64,000 nucleotides of DNA from Larix kaempferi. Lineage: Eukaryota; Streptophyta; Pinopsida; Pinales; Pinaceae. Within the stretch, counting starts at the first letter, position 1. Each line of letters begins with the position of its first letter. The notes below the pieces were generated by a model, which saw nothing but the letters and a program-made list of their open reading frames with translations, did not search any database and had not been told where the DNA came from. Location of the stretch: positions 186,001 to 250,000 of the forward strand of contig BSBM01001437.1 in the NCBI GenBank assembly GCA_027924585.1, read 5' to 3'. This document shows, in pieces, positions 1-11,929 of this stretch. The position numbers and the translations under genes are program-made.

Positions 1-60
1 GAGGACATAGGACACGAAAGACACGGGAATACGAGTGTCCGACATGGACACAGCAACCCC
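1..60. repeat. GGACACG-type subterminal array, probable end of a hAT MITE cut by the window edge
   Basis: The first 75 bases repeat short units around GGACACG, GACACGG and GTGTCCGACA, and run straight into a long TA tract. Several complete MITEs in this window (for example 40619-41310) have the same layout: a G/C-rich subterminal array next to a TA tract. The terminal inverted repeat would lie left of base 1, so assignment to a hAT MITE is inference. Confidence 0.4.
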
Positions 61-75
61 CAGAATTAGGACACG

Positions 76-114
<39 letters not shown>

Positions 115-118
115 TATA
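76..118. repeat. (TA)n microsatellite
   Basis: An almost pure TA dinucleotide tract of about 40 bases, followed by AT-rich single-copy-looking sequence to about base 570 in which I see no gene. Confidence 0.95.
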
Positions 119-576
119 AACATGTAGATCCAAATTTTTGTAGAAACTAGACCATTTACAAATATTCAATAGAAATTAAAATCAATACACATTACACATT
201 CACAAATCACAATGCATACGTCTCACTTCACTATTGAAACAAGGGAAAAAGGCTAGTGATTGACTTCCCCTGCCCCCACTATTGGATGCCTGCTAGAGGC
301 ATAAGAAGGCCAACCAAAATAGGACTATTTCTATTTGATTAGATTGCATGGATGGGGGACACACCCTATTATTATCTTTTCCCGTTACTAAACACCCTTT
401 ATATTTTAGATTATGCCACTTACAATGATGATGCCACTTAGATTGAATGTCATGGGTATGAATAGAAATAAGGGGTAACCTACCCTATGTGAAATGAATC
501 CCCTTGTGATGTTGTTTATGGAATATGCCCCCACATAATACTCATTGGTGTGCTCCCTGACTTGATTTGAGAGGCT

Positions 577-698
577 AAGAGTCAAACAATGTAATATGTA
601 AATGTACATGGAAGAATAATAAAAATACATCACAACTAAGAGCCAAACAATGTAATATGTAAATGTATATGGAAGAATAATAAAAATACATCACAAAC
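577..698. repeat. Direct tandem duplication, 2 x 61 bp
   Basis: Two adjacent copies (577-637 and 638-698) differ at only a few bases, such as gtcaaac/gccaaac and gtacatgg/gtatatgg. No coding capacity. A smaller 26-bp near-duplication lies at about 774-826. Confidence 0.9.
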
Positions 699-1039
699 TA
701 TAGATAAAGAAGGATGACAAACATGGGGGACTATAATTCCATCGGTGCAGTGGGTTCTCAGAGACTCATAAAATTTCTCACTAAGTTATCAAAATCATAT
801 TTCTCATTAAGTCATCAAAATCACAATGTATTACATAGATGTCGAAATGCCACTGGAAAATAGAAAAAGGGTAGATCAAGATAGAAAACCTTCTAATGCT
901 CTTCACCTGCAAAAAAAACCCTCTTTAGAGCTTGTTACCAACTGAGTTGGACTTCAGTTGGACTTCCAAAGAGCCACCAATGTTGCACAATTACTTGTGC
1001 TTATCAGAGTTCAGAAGTTCCAAGTTAGGCCTTTTCTGA

Positions 1040-1450
1040 GCCCCTTCTTTCATTTTTGTAATGTATGACCATGCCCCACGGGCTTTGTAATAAAGTGTGT
1101 TAGCATGGTGGTCTTTGAGTGACTCGATTCCCTAGGAATTGACAACCAAAGAAGGTATTCCAAGGAGTTTTTTCCCTTTTCAATTATGCTTTTCCTTTAG
1201 CCAAGTATAATCAATGAGTTTTTCTCCTACACCTCCAAAGCTGGAATGCCCAAAATTGGTGGTTAGGCCTTGGGGGGTTATTAGAGTCCATTTTATAACA
1301 TATATAAACATGCTAGACACTAATATAGAGTCATATGGTCATATACTAGGTCCCTAGGTGGTTAAAATCAACATTTAAAAAAAATTCATTTCCGCGGCGG
1401 TGGACAATTTTTTCAATTAATTAAACCATTTTTCCTATGGTTTAATTGAA
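1040..1450 (+). repeat. Dispersed repeat R1, copy 1 (LTR-like)
   Basis: This segment is recognisably similar to 28310-28680 (same strand) and to about 25700-25960 (opposite strand). Shared landmarks in order are GGGCTTTGTAATAAA, TATTCCAAGGAGTTTTTT, CTCCAAAGCTGGAATG, an 'ACATGCTAG' block, a 'TAGGTCCCCTAGG' block and an AT-rich stem around 'AACCATTTTTAATGGTTTAATT'-like sequence (read in two halves). Three copies in both orientations indicate a mobile repeat, probably an LTR section. The family is not recognised. Confidence 0.6.
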
Positions 1451-1499
1451 AAAATTCAAATTGTAATAATTAAGTGATTTGTGGGTGGATTTTGATAAA

Positions 1500-1740
1500 T
1501 GGAGGCTCATTTTCTAAGCCAGATGTTGGAGTCTAATCCTCGGTATGAGGAATATTAATGTGAAGGGAGACCAAGAGTCACCCGTGAGTCCAAGAGTCCA
1601 CTTGGGCATATGAACCCAAGGGACATTTCTCATTGTATATATATGTACATTTGGTTAATGAGAAATATAGTGCGCTTTCACACCTATCCTCTTATGTCTT
1701 CATGAGTTAATTGCCTATTTGCCCATTTGGGCACCTTACA
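1500..1740 (+). mobile_element. Copia-like 5' LTR, 3' part
   Basis: The segment ends in ...CACCTTACA with CA at 1739-1740, one base before a primer binding site. Its last 110 bases resemble the end of the minus-strand LTR at 43767-49891: both contain 'AATGAGAAAT', 'TGTGCTTTCAC'-like sequence and 'TTGCCTAT'. The left boundary is not clear, because the R1 repeat lies directly upstream and no matching TGTTG start is visible. Confidence 0.55.
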
Positions 1741-1741
1741 G

Positions 1742-1752
1742 TGGTATCAGAG
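1742..1752 (+). promoter_or_regulatory. Primer binding site for initiator tRNA-Met
   Basis: TGGTATCAGAG matches the complement of the 3' end of plant initiator Met tRNA, the usual primer of plant LTR retrotransposons. It starts one base after the LTR end (CA at 1739-1740), which is the expected spacing. Confidence 0.75.
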
Positions 1753-3148
1753 TGCCAAGTTTTGCCCTCCTCAGTCTGGCCTTTGTCTTCCTCATCCTGC
1801 AATATTCTCTGCCAATTGCAAAATCGACAGACAGTTTTCTATCTGCATATTGCCTGCACAAACGTTTCGCTCATCCATTTCACCTCCCTCTGCTCTCTGC
1901 GCACTCCTCAGTCCCGCTCTATCTGGGGTGAGATGTTATGTATGTCTATGCATAATTAATACATTCTGCTCAAGCATTTATGCTCTACTAGAAGACAACC
2001 ATTTCCCTTTTCATGCATGCTTTACCCTAATTCCTTCATGGGTGCTCTCATTTTGTTGCATTAAAGAATACTGTTGCATAAAGCATAATCTCCTTTGGTA
2101 GATGATGTTGCATTTGAGATCGTGGAGTTCCCATCATCCTCACTTTTGGAGAACTGTGACCTCTGATTTGTGGGCTACGCTGGTGTTAATCGTGGGTGTT
2201 TCTCATATCTCTGCATTGGTGTGGAGAGCAAGATATGAACCTATGAAGCTATAGCTCGTAGAGACCATTGCGGAGCACTCATGAAGCCTGTAGTTGTGTT
2301 GTTATTTGATGATAAGATCACTGTGAAGGAATTATTACAACAATAGCTGAGTTTTGCGACTCCATCATTTGGTGTGCCCTCCATCTTCTAGGTGCTACGA
2401 TGATAACCTTAAAGAGCTGCGGATTCCTAGCTCTTTCCCATGAGACTTATCTATTGGTGTCGTTGATCTCTACTATTGGGTTTTCCACTAGTCTTGTTAT
2501 GGTCTGTTCGAAACATTAATGGCATTTGGGAGTTTCATAATGCGCACCAAAATGAAAGACTTGCGTGACTATTGCAAGTTTCACTTTATGGTGGAGACAG
2601 CTACGAACTGCGTGGTTCATTCCTCCAAAAGAGATAATGCGCTGGTGAAATCTGAGATAGTGCATGTTGAGCCATCTCTGTTGATGGTGTCAATGCGTTG
2701 AGTGCATTGAATGCGGCCTCCTCTCATTCACATGAGCGTAACCTCCCACAGACACTCAACCTCAACCTAGTGAGCCATCATCTAGTTGCATGGAGCGTCC
2801 AGACTCTCTCCTTCAACATGTGGCTGCGACCTAGTGAGCCATCATCTAATTGCATGGAGCGTCCAGAGGATATGCCAGAAGGTCTTCCTGCGTGAAGCGG
2901 AAGCACTGAGCTTTGTAGCTCAGTATGATGCCCTTCATGTGATGATGTCTAACATGAAGGGACACTTGACTTGACCTTTCTAGAGCGGAGTTTAGAAAGG
3001 GTGGGCATCTTCGATATTGTGCGAGAAGCACATGAGTAGACTTTGATATTGTGCAAGAAGCACATGAGCAGTTTTACCAGCTTTGTTGGGGAAGCAGTTT
3101 ATCTTCTTCAGAGATGAGTTGGTTGTCAGTGAGAACATCTTCCTTGGT
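1753..3148 (+). other. Internal region of a short or internally deleted Copia-like element
   Basis: The 1.4 kb between the primer binding site and the polypurine tract holds no recognisable gag or pol domain and only ORFs under 130 codons. It contains two local duplications: a block with 'CTAGTGAGCCATCATCTA' at about 2768 and 2831, and a 32-bp unit 'GATATTGTGC.AGAAGCACATGAG' at about 3013 and 3045. The element is therefore non-autonomous or heavily deleted. Confidence 0.5.
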
Positions 3149-3430
3149 AAGGGGGAGTGTTGAAAATGTACCTAGGAAGTGTTCTCCTAGTCATTTTATG
3201 CCTAAGTAATTAATGAGGAAAAAGGGGACATGACCCTTATATTAACTGCTTGAGATGAGCAATTAATTCATTTTATTTTTATTAAGTGACTTTTGGTTTA
3301 TTTAAGTGGTAGGTGAATGAATTTAATTTATGGAGAGAATAATGAGCATTTATTCTCATCCTTTTGCCATGAGCATGCGAATAATGAGCATTTTATGGGG
3401 AAACATAATTTTATCGATCATTTTGCCCCA
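3149..3430 (+). mobile_element. Polypurine tract and truncated 3' LTR of the Copia-like element
   Basis: AAGGGGGAG (3149-3157) is a typical plant Copia polypurine tract and is followed directly by TGTTGAAAATG, a canonical LTR start. The LTR appears cut after about 270 bp, where a Gag reading frame of another element begins (about 3431). I infer that the junction comes from insertion or deletion. Confidence 0.6.
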
Positions 3431-6228
3431 TCCACTTCTAGATCTGACCCTAAGCTCTGAAAACCCAAGGAACCTGTGAGTGAGCCAAAGGAATCAAAGG
3501 ACACGTTAGAAACCATGCAAGAGATGATGAGACAACTAACTGTCCTGACCAAAAGTGTCGCAAGTTTTCATGATCCTGAGAGATATAGAAACCCTTATGG
3601 CCCTAAGCCCTACTGGAACAACAATAGAAGGCATGAGGGAGATAATAATAGATGACGACCTGAATATCCATAAAGTTCTGAAAAGAAGAATGTGAATTGG
3701 TGTGATGAAACAGAAGGAGAGCACTCTGACACCAACTATCCTGATGACCAACCTGATAACATCAATTTTATTAATGACTTATCTTTCGATGATGATTTTG
3801 GAAGAATCCTTCTAGAAGAAGAGCCATGGGAGCAAGAAGAAGAAATAAATGATGAACCTAGCTCCTCCTGTTGTGCCATAAATCTCCCAAATCCAAAAGA
3901 ACCACCAAAGTTTCAAATCTATAAACGAGGAAATAATTCCCAACCTTCTTTCCTTGACAAACGCAAAAAGATTGATGAAGATAAAAAGGAAGAACAAGAT
4001 TCTGCCATTAATGACTATGATCTAAAAATTGATATGAAGAAAGAATTAGGCAAAATAATATGTACTATCCCTGTCACTGAGTTGATGAAAGTGCCCTCTG
4101 TCAAAAGCCAAGTAGAGGAGTTCTTTGATGGCATTGGCCAAGAGAAGACTCCTGAGGTTGTCTTGGAATCCTGTCACATTCAGAGCCTTAGTGGAACACA
4201 ACCTAGTAAAGTTGAAAAGGATCCACCAATAAACATCCATTCAGCCATTTATGAAAGAAAGAACGGTGGTCACCCTCCCTTTTACCTTACCTTGCACATT
4301 CAGGATATGCTTCTCCACAACTGCATGTTGGATTCTGGAGCAGCTATGAATGTCATGCCCTTACATGTCATGAAGGAAATGGGACTGGAAGTGACTAGAC
4401 CTTATGGAAATGTCTGTGGTATAGATTCTCGACGTGTGCAGTCTTATGGTTTGATCAAAAACCTCAGAGCCAATCTTTTTGCATGTTCAAACATTTCTAC
4501 TATGATGGATGTAGTAGTGATTGATTTGCCCCAGCATATGGAATGCTTTTATCTAGAAAGTGGGCAGCCGGCTTAGGTGGATACCTTATGATGGATCTAT
4601 CATATATTTGTGTTCCTAACTCTAATGGAGCTTTGATTAGGGTTAATAGAGAACCTTGCTATGACAAGCATTTAGAAACTTTTGATGAGGGGATTAAAAA
4701 AACATATGGGGATGAATTGTTAAATAATGCCAAAGCTAATTTTGTTGAAGATGAAAATGAACTTTGGGAAAATGAGCAAATAGATAATATGTTCATGGTA
4801 ATGGAAGATTTTGACTCTTCTTTTGAAGAAGAGCAGATAGTTGAGCTTGCTAAAAGGATAAATTTGGATTTTCTTAGAAATGAATTCGCTGAAGAAATAG
4901 AATAATTGAGAAGAAATGAAAATCAACCTCAAGTTCAAGAACAGAATAATGTAATAAATCAAGAACAAGTTATTGAAAATCAAACACCTAAGGAAGTTGA
5001 TGATGATTTAAATGATATCAGAAGAGGTGAGTGTTTGCCCAGATCAGTTAGAGAATTCAATGCACTTATTGATAATAATATATTAAGGTAGAATAAAGGT
5101 CTGGAACCCATCCTCCCATGGGAAAATCATTCTAAGCAAACAAATGTTGAGAATATTGAGAATCCTGTTCCTGTAGTTGATGAGTTTGAGGACATTAAGC
5201 GTGGTGAGAGAATTCCTTTTACTATTAGGGAGTGGTTTGCCCTAACTGATCATAATAGAGAAAGGGAAAGCCAAGGACTTGCACCTATTTATCCATGGGA
5301 AAACTGTCCTGCGACAGCTGCTATGGTTGAAGCCAATGAGGAATCCGAGGTGTCCCACTATTCTGATGTGGATGATTCCTTGTCTCACTTGTCCTTAGAA
5401 GATGGTAATCTATGTAGAATTCATGATAACTCTCTAAGTTGGGAAGAGGACGACTTAATTAATGATGCACCTGAAGGAGATTTTAATTTAAACAATCTTG
5501 CTATTTTTCAAACTCCTTCAGACTCTCAAAACAATGTTTTATCTGCATACCCTCATGTCCTTGATTTTCTTCTACCACCTGAGTCATCTAGTCATCATAG
5601 TCATGATCTTTCTCACATTCCTAGTTCTTCGGCATCTCATTCTAAGTTAGTTTCCACCAGGTTGGAAAATATGCGCATTCCAGTTCCTTCAGGAGAAGGC
5701 TCTAGTCGTAATACTGTCATATCCCATGAGCCACCTCCCTTGGAAGAACGCCGAGATTTCTGGACTGTAGGAGAAGTTGTCAAAAATATAGTGTCTCCTC
5801 ATGAGGATGAGCCAAGTGAAAGAGTCCAAGAGACGAGAAGAAAGATTCGAGAAGTCCTTGTTGGTAGGATAGCCATTTCTATTGATGTTGGTCTACCCAG
5901 AGTCAATGCAGTCCCTCCTAGGAGGAACTCAAACATTTTCACCCCGTAACCGCAAAACCTTGCTAAAATCCACCCTATGCCTATACGGAACATTGGATTT
6001 GTTCCTGAGTCTGTCAACAGGAATAGATTTCCTACGGGAAGTCAAGTTATTATTCTGAACCATTTATTGCATATCAGATCTGGACAGGCTGATGATCTTT
6101 GGGTTGGACCATTCACGGTAGAGCAGTGCTTCGGTGATATGTGTTTCTTGACTACCGGTAGTGGACGACGTATATTACTTCCTGTCAACCAAAGGGAGTT
6201 GAGGGATTATATCCCTGACCTCACTTAG
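3431..6228 (+). pseudogene. Gag-protease-linker-integrase C-terminus retroelement gene, decayed copy
   Basis: Frame 2 from about 3431 reads a Gag C-terminal region (RNPYGPKPYWNN, NWCDETEGEH) and then a retropepsin with LDSGAAMNVMP at about 4330-4362. A one-base loss near 4529-4532 in a C run moves the frame to +1, which continues MLLSRKWAAGLGG to the end. An acidic linker follows (SHLSLEDG, NLNNLAIFQ, IPVPSGEGSSR). Last comes a GPY/F-type integrase tail, WVGPFTVEQC...LLPVNQRELRDY, at about 6100-6210. Reverse transcriptase, RNase H and the integrase catalytic core are absent. In-frame stops lie at 3653, 3671, 4903, 5089 and 5947, several explicable as CAA/CGA to TAA/TGA. The homologue at 62215-64000 has the same order and no breaks, so the RT-less structure is a family trait. 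Confidence 0.85.
5014..5310 (+). repeat. Duplicated 59-codon module inside the retroelement frame
   Basis: DIRRGECLPRSVREFNALID (codons from 5014) recurs as DIKRGERIPFTIREWFALTD from 5191, each followed by a ...GL.PI.PWEN segment. The spacing is 177 bp, which keeps the frame. The homologous ORF at 62215-64000 has the module once (QIRRGEYIPRTVHEW), so the duplication is specific to this copy or lineage. Divergence between the two modules implies an old event. Confidence 0.8.
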
Positions 6229-6706
6229 TGGTCTTCTGTGCTTGCCTTTCCTGGTAGTTTAGAGTAGGTAGGAACCGAATAAGCCCGCTTGGGAAGAAGT
6301 TAGTTTTTCAGCCATTGAGTCTGGCACTTTTTGTCTTTTCCTTCAGCTCACTTTTGAAGCTCTTAGTGTAGTCCTGAGTACTTGCCGTTTTCTTTTCCTG
6401 CACAATAAAATTCAAACTTTTCAAGTTATGTTAGTAGATTAGATTTATTTTCTGCATTTATATTTCATGCATTTCAGTTTCAGTATTGTTAATTTGAGAT
6501 TTATGTATATACATGCATTGTTCTGACATTCGGTCTGTGAGTTTGGTATAGCTCTGGCCATTTTGCAAATAGCAGGTGATATGTTGGTATCAGTTGCAAA
6601 GCTAGAGTGCTGGATCGAGGATACGAGTAGCCGAGTGCGAGGACCAGAGATTCTGAGGTTCTCAAGCGCTCTTTTTAGCAGAGCACTTGTCCCAGTTGGA
6701 GCCAGA
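6229..6706 (+). other. 3' untranslated internal region of the Gag-protease-integrase-tail element
   Basis: No ORF of note. The stretch is similar to the complement of 61664-62214, which lies between the matching ORF and LTR of the other copy. The last 50 bases (GTTCTCAAGCGCTC... to GGAGCCAGA) are the best preserved part and adjoin the LTR start. No strong polypurine tract is obvious. Confidence 0.7.
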
Positions 6707-7211
6707 TGTTATCACATATATAGTAGTTGGGCTACCATACATTATTTTCTAATTCCAGTACAATTTTCAGCCAGTTCCCTTACATTGAGATGCTGAGATG
6801 AGCATCTATTATGGATCATGATTATATTATGGACAGCATTTTTATTCCCCATGCCATGACTGAGTTTCAGGACACTCAGAGAGATGACTGATGTAGCCAT
6901 TTAGCCATTTATACAGAGCAGTCAGTATTGCCCAGAGTTACAACAGCAGTTTCATAGGACAGATGTTAGTTCAAATTATGTGCATTCAGGTATATGACTC
7001 AGCATGTATATTCTTGTGTTATGGTTATATTGCTTTTATATTCATTCTTGTAGCATGTCTTAGCATTTAGTATCATGATTTGGCGATCATATAGATATGT
7101 GGACCTAGTTGTATCTTTATATATATTATATTGTCCTCACTTAGACTTAGAAGTTCATTATCCATACTCATTAGTTTTACCCTCCCTAGGGAGATTAGAG
7201 GTGATCATTAC

Positions 7212-8176
7212 CAGCGTAGCACGACTCATTGGAGACTCGCGAGTCTACCCAAGTCAACTCCCAGAACGAGTAATCGTAGAAGACTCGGTGGGAAACTCGG
7301 CATACTGAGCTTAGACTCTGCTCCCTCATCAAACCCGCCCAGACTCGTCGATACTCGCCATTTACTCGCTCGAACTCGTCGATACTCGCCATTTACTCGC
7401 TCGAACTCGCATTCTGATGTGTATTCCAATAAGTGAAGAATGCGACCAAATCAATCTAGGTTTTCCCGTCGAGTCATCCTGTCGTTGCGAGTGCCGCCAA
7501 CGCTTTCTCCGTGCCAATGTTCAGGGGTATTGCCGTTGAGTCATCCTCCCGCTGCGAGTTCCATCAACGCTCTCTGTGCCAATGTTCGGGGGTATTCCGA
7601 CAAGGTTGGGATGCGATTTGATTGATAGAGGTTAGCCGTCGAGGAATATTGCCAGTCCATATGCATTGTCTGTGCAAATGTGCCCAACGAGTGTAATTTA
7701 ATGTCGGGCATATTGAATGTTGTTTTTAAAAGGCTATTGAATAATGTTACGATGCATATATCAGATGCATAAGTTATGACATGTTATTTAGTAAATATTT
7801 TTTTATAAATTATATATTAACTATTAAATATAAATATTTTATATTGCATAAGTTTTATGTTAAATAATAAATGTTTCTTATATATGTAAATGTATTATTG
7901 TAATTATTTATAGACTATAAAAATATATTTGATAATTTAATTTATAAAATATTTATATTTTGAAAATATGTGAATTGCCGAGCCTAATATCAATTGTCCA
8001 TTGAATGATTGCATAGATTGCAATTTTATAATTTATATGAATTGGAAATGCCATTAACCTACTTTTTTGCGCTCAAACTTTACCATATTTTAATTTTTTT
8101 TATTTGCCAAGTCTTTCCCGAGTCGACGAGTCACATGCCAGCCGAGTCTTTGCCGAGTTCGAGTCGTGCAACATTG
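7212..8176. mobile_element. hAT-type MITE, 965 bp, inside the LTR
   Basis: Flanked by a perfect 8-bp target duplication ATCATTAC (7204-7211 and 8177-8184). The termini CAGCGTAGCACGACTC and, from the other end, CAATGTTGCACGACTC form a 16-bp inverted repeat with 13 matches. Arrays of ACTCGCC/GACTCG units fill the first 200 bp and reappear in reverse at the right end (about 8115-8170). The centre is AT-rich and non-coding. The LTR homology resumes directly after the right duplication, confirming an insertion. Confidence 0.92.
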
Positions 8177-10254
8177 ATCATTACCACCATCCTTGGCTTG
8201 CTAGCGGTTGTCTCATTTTTCACTGTCTTCACCCATCCATTACCTTCCAATTTGTTCATTACCCTGACTTACTACTTGACTAGTGGCATGGAGGACCTTC
8301 CCCCGCTTTAGCCTCTGTGTTGGATGAGCTTCCCGATTCTTTGTGTCTCGGCTCTGAGTTGGTGACAAAACTTGCCTTCGGTGAGTTGGATTGTAGTCCT
8401 AAATCATTATGGTCGGTTGTGCCGATGTTTGGCACTGGTACGAGGTCCCCCTAGTCACTTAAGATGTGTTGGCTAAAACTGAAAGCTCATGTACTACTTC
8501 TGGAAACTTATGTAAATTCACCCATGGAAATTGTAAACTCTAGAATGTGTTTCTCAACACACTTGAGTAAAGGACAAGAGCAATGAAATGTTATAAATAC
8601 TCCTTGAAGAGTATAAGAAAGGTCCAAAAAGCAATGGCTCTTAAACTCTATATCTAAACGATTGCTGACCTTATATATGTATAGACATGCCCTGGATGCA
8701 AGCTGCAATTAGTTGTGCTTCTTAGCACACTTGAGATCCGAAGGGTTACATAGGCCAAAAAGGCCATAAAGTGAAATCAATGGATCCTGATGAACTTGGA
8801 TCATCTTTGAAGTAGACATGATGCCTAAGTTGAATAAGCACTCTTTAAACAACTTACCCATTTGTGAGACACTACCATCCCCCGTGTTACTGCTTGTTCA
8901 ACATATGTTAGAGTGTGTATTCCCTTTCCATTTCCAAAGTGTCACAATGTCAAGTCAATAGTCATCCCTTATACTAGCCTTTTAATTTTTCAACCCTCAC
9001 CCTTCACTAGCAAATTGATCACAACTATGAAGTGAGTATGGTCTTGAAAGTCTGGTCTGAGTCATAATAATAATTAAAAGCCTTATATATTTGTTGGTAG
9101 ATTGCCAGTGAAATGATTACTTCTTGTTATAATTGTTACTTGAATAAATTGTAGAGCATGCTTTAACCTTTGGCACTTGCAGCAGTTTTGATGATAGCCT
9201 GAGTTATATTATTGGTCATGTTGACTTGGTGAAACCTAGTTTGACCAAGGTCAACTACAGGGCATGAGGTGGATAGACCTCGGATGATGCAGAGATATGA
9301 TATATGGTCTGGTACAGATCACCAGATGGTTCTCTGCAGTGGTTTCAGGCTTATGATGATGATTTGTGTTTTTCAACACTTTTACATATTATTATTATTT
9401 GGTATGTTGCGTATATTGGATATTTTATATGATCATGCAGAGGTCCATAGGGTGTATGAGTACACACCTTAGATGGATTTGGGCTCTCTGAGTCCAATGA
9501 GACAGTTTGTTTTCAGTTCCGGGAAGTTACAGTGATGATTGGCCTCAGTTGGGCATCCTAGTGCAGTTTTGGCTTGTCAGATGGCCTGTCAGAGCAGAGG
9601 TTGGATATGACTGGTTTGCCTAGGGCGTTGTGCATGGAGGGGGTGGTCCAGCCACTTGTTATTACCATATTACCCCCCTCCTAGAGAGCTTGGAGGGCTC
9701 ACCTTGACAGTGCAGGCACTCCAGGAGGCAGTTTGGGCATGTTCACACTTCCCAAGGCAGATTAAAAATGGTGAAAATGGCTACTGAAGGATTCGATTTG
9801 AGCTACTAAGGAAAGGGATTGGCATGGGATGATTTTTGATGATGAGTAGGATGTCTTCCACACCTTTTCCAGCAATTTCAGCTTTCAGTGGGGCCTACAC
9901 TCATCTCTCTGACACTTTTTATGGTTTTCTGGAGCCTCCTAAGGCTCACGACTTTCCCAAAGAGGCACGATTTGGTGTCTAGCTTGGTTATCTTATGTTA
10001 TTGTGCCATGAGGACACACTAGGGAGGCAAGTCATGACCCCCTAGACCCACCATGAGCTAGATCTTATGCTTTATCATTGACATTTGGTGGGACCCCCTC
10101 TCCTAGGGCGATTTGGTCCATTGATGTGTTATATTTTATTATTGATCCATGTACTTTATAACGAGCTCATATCAACCATTGATTAGATCATGTTGATCTT
10201 TTAATCTTAGCCATCCATTTAAAAGGTGGTTAGGGTTTTGTTATCTCTCCATCC

Positions 10255-10264
10255 TATTTAAAGG
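10255..10264 (+). promoter_or_regulatory. LTR TATA box
   Basis: TATTTAAAGG is followed by GAGAGCTTCTCATTGTAAAG and, further on, GGCTCTGGA. The solo LTR has TATATAAGGAGGAG followed by the same landmarks (46968), and the tandem LTRs have it on the minus strand. Conservation of this block in all LTR copies supports it as the core promoter. Confidence 0.6.
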
Positions 10265-11547
10265 AGAGCTTCTCATTGTAAAGGGACTTTTGGCTCTGGA
10301 TTATTGGAATAGAAAATTACTATTGCATCTTTTGTCTTATGGTTGTAAATGTTATTGGAGTTCGACTGTTTGTTCTTCCTTTGCACTGGGTTATTGGAGA
10401 TTATCTTGCTATCATTTTGTTCCACGTTTTCTCATCTATAGGTGAAGGCCGAATTGGTTCAAGGAGGCGCATTGGTAGGGGAGACTCGCCCTGCCTCTTC
10501 TTTGGGGTCTCTTCGTCGGTAACAAGGAGTATTACTGTCTTAGTACCTTCTATTTCATGTTATCATTGCTATTTGCTTGTATTTCCTCCATTCTTGATCT
10601 TACTGATTGAATCGATTTTCCTTGGTTTGACAGGAAGAGGAGGGTGCACGTGTGGACTAGGGCATCTCATTGTGGCAAGAAACATCGACAATCTCTGATT
10701 TGATCTCTGCGGGAACATTCCTCAACAACATGGCAAGCACTTCCATCACTCAGGTATGATCTCAAGGTAAGTTTCTCATTCCGTTAGTTTATCCATCTGT
10801 CATTTCATTTGAAACCCTCATTTAAAATCAACTAAAACTCTTTGGAAAATTCTCATGATCAAACCCCTTGATCATTTGGCAAATCCTTTCTGGGTATTGT
10901 AGATTGGGTAAATCCCAAGGTGGGTTTTCAAGGGCGTCACCCTTGGGGACTCCATTGGCCCATTTTCCTAGGCATTGAGCTTCTCCAAGCCCTCACGACT
11001 TTCCTGGCTTGCCCAATTTTCCTGTGGTTTGATCCCCGTTTGGTTGCTTGCACACTATGACATTGTCATATCCCTTCATCAAGCATAGCTAGAAATCCCT
11101 AACTGTCAGATCTACGTTTTGGGACACTTTCCCTGTTTTAAGGGTCACGTTTCCCAAGGCAGTTGATTTTGACCATTTTAAACTAGCTTTGAATCCTGGA
11201 ATCATACCTAATCCTAGAATCACTGTGTGTTATCTATCCCTATCATTTCACACTTTTCCTAAGCCTCCATAGTGGTCCTAATTCCATAATTCTAGGGTTC
11301 CATACTCTACGTACTTCACTTGATTGATTTGATTTGGTGATTGGGTTGATCTCTCCTGTCGAGAGTAGATCTGGGTCTCCCCCTTGCTATCTTGGCTTTG
11401 ATACCTAAAGCGAAGAGTGCCTTGGTTGGCGTGACAACCATCTTTTTGGGAACTAGGGCTCTCTTGGTTCACCACTTTAGTTGCATGTCCCCTCTACCAT
11501 CCACCTTGGATCCATCTATAGGGGCAACTACAAGATTGGTGATAACA

Positions 11548-11929
11548 GTCCGTACACTATTGGTTTGGCAAAAATTCCAAGACATAATTTATGGGTTTTG
11601 CTATTGTGATAAGTTGTAATTCTGTTGTTGCAAATTTCTTATTTTGCTGAAGAAATAAAATTAAATACTCTCTCTCTCTCACAGGTTTTCCCTTCGGGGT
11701 TTTGCCTGGGCCATTTTGGCTAAAATATTTGAGTCTGAAATTTTTTTGTGCATGGATGTTATGTTAATTTTGTTCTCAGTACTTTGGTAGTACTTCTCTT
11801 GTGCTTCCAGTTCAGATGGGTTTATGAGTAAAATTTCATTTTCAGTTGTCTACGGTTGAATGAGATGGTTCATTAAACATTGTTAATTTGAATTAACTTG
11901 AAAGTCTGTTAGAGAAGTGATATTTCTAC
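11548..11929. other. Unassigned sequence between LTR and LINE fragment
   Basis: No ORF. It contains a short (CT)n tract followed by CACAGGTTTTCCCTTCGGGG, reminiscent of the R region of some plant LTRs, but nothing else supports an element here. Confidence 0.3.

Larger units (their letters stand above)
6707..11547 (+). mobile_element. 3' LTR of the decayed Gag-protease-integrase-tail element
   Basis: It starts TGTTATCACA and ends GGTGATAACA, the same termini as the LTRs at 44358-48921, 52739-57175 and 57225-61663. Interior blocks align along its length, for example GTGTCTCGGCTCTGAGTTGG near 8345 and a TATA region near 10255. It is interrupted by a hAT MITE (7212-8176). Without that insert it is about 3.9 kb, shorter than the 4.4-kb relatives, so it has also lost sequence. 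It lies directly downstream of the gene at 3431-6228 in the same orientation. Confidence 0.85.

Noticed and set aside
6580-6600. TTGGTATCAGTTGC as a primer binding site
   Set aside because: It lies downstream of the gene and just upstream of a 3' LTR; the match to tRNA-Met breaks after TGGTATCAG and the position is wrong.
7300-7410. CRISPR-like array (repeated TACTCGCCATTTACTCGCTC)
   Set aside because: Short unit without unique spacers, inside a MITE of a plant nuclear genome; these are subterminal transposon repeats.
10339-10698. 119-codon ORF in the LTR at 6707-11547
   Set aside because: No recognisable domain and not open in the other LTR copies; chance ORF in a leader.
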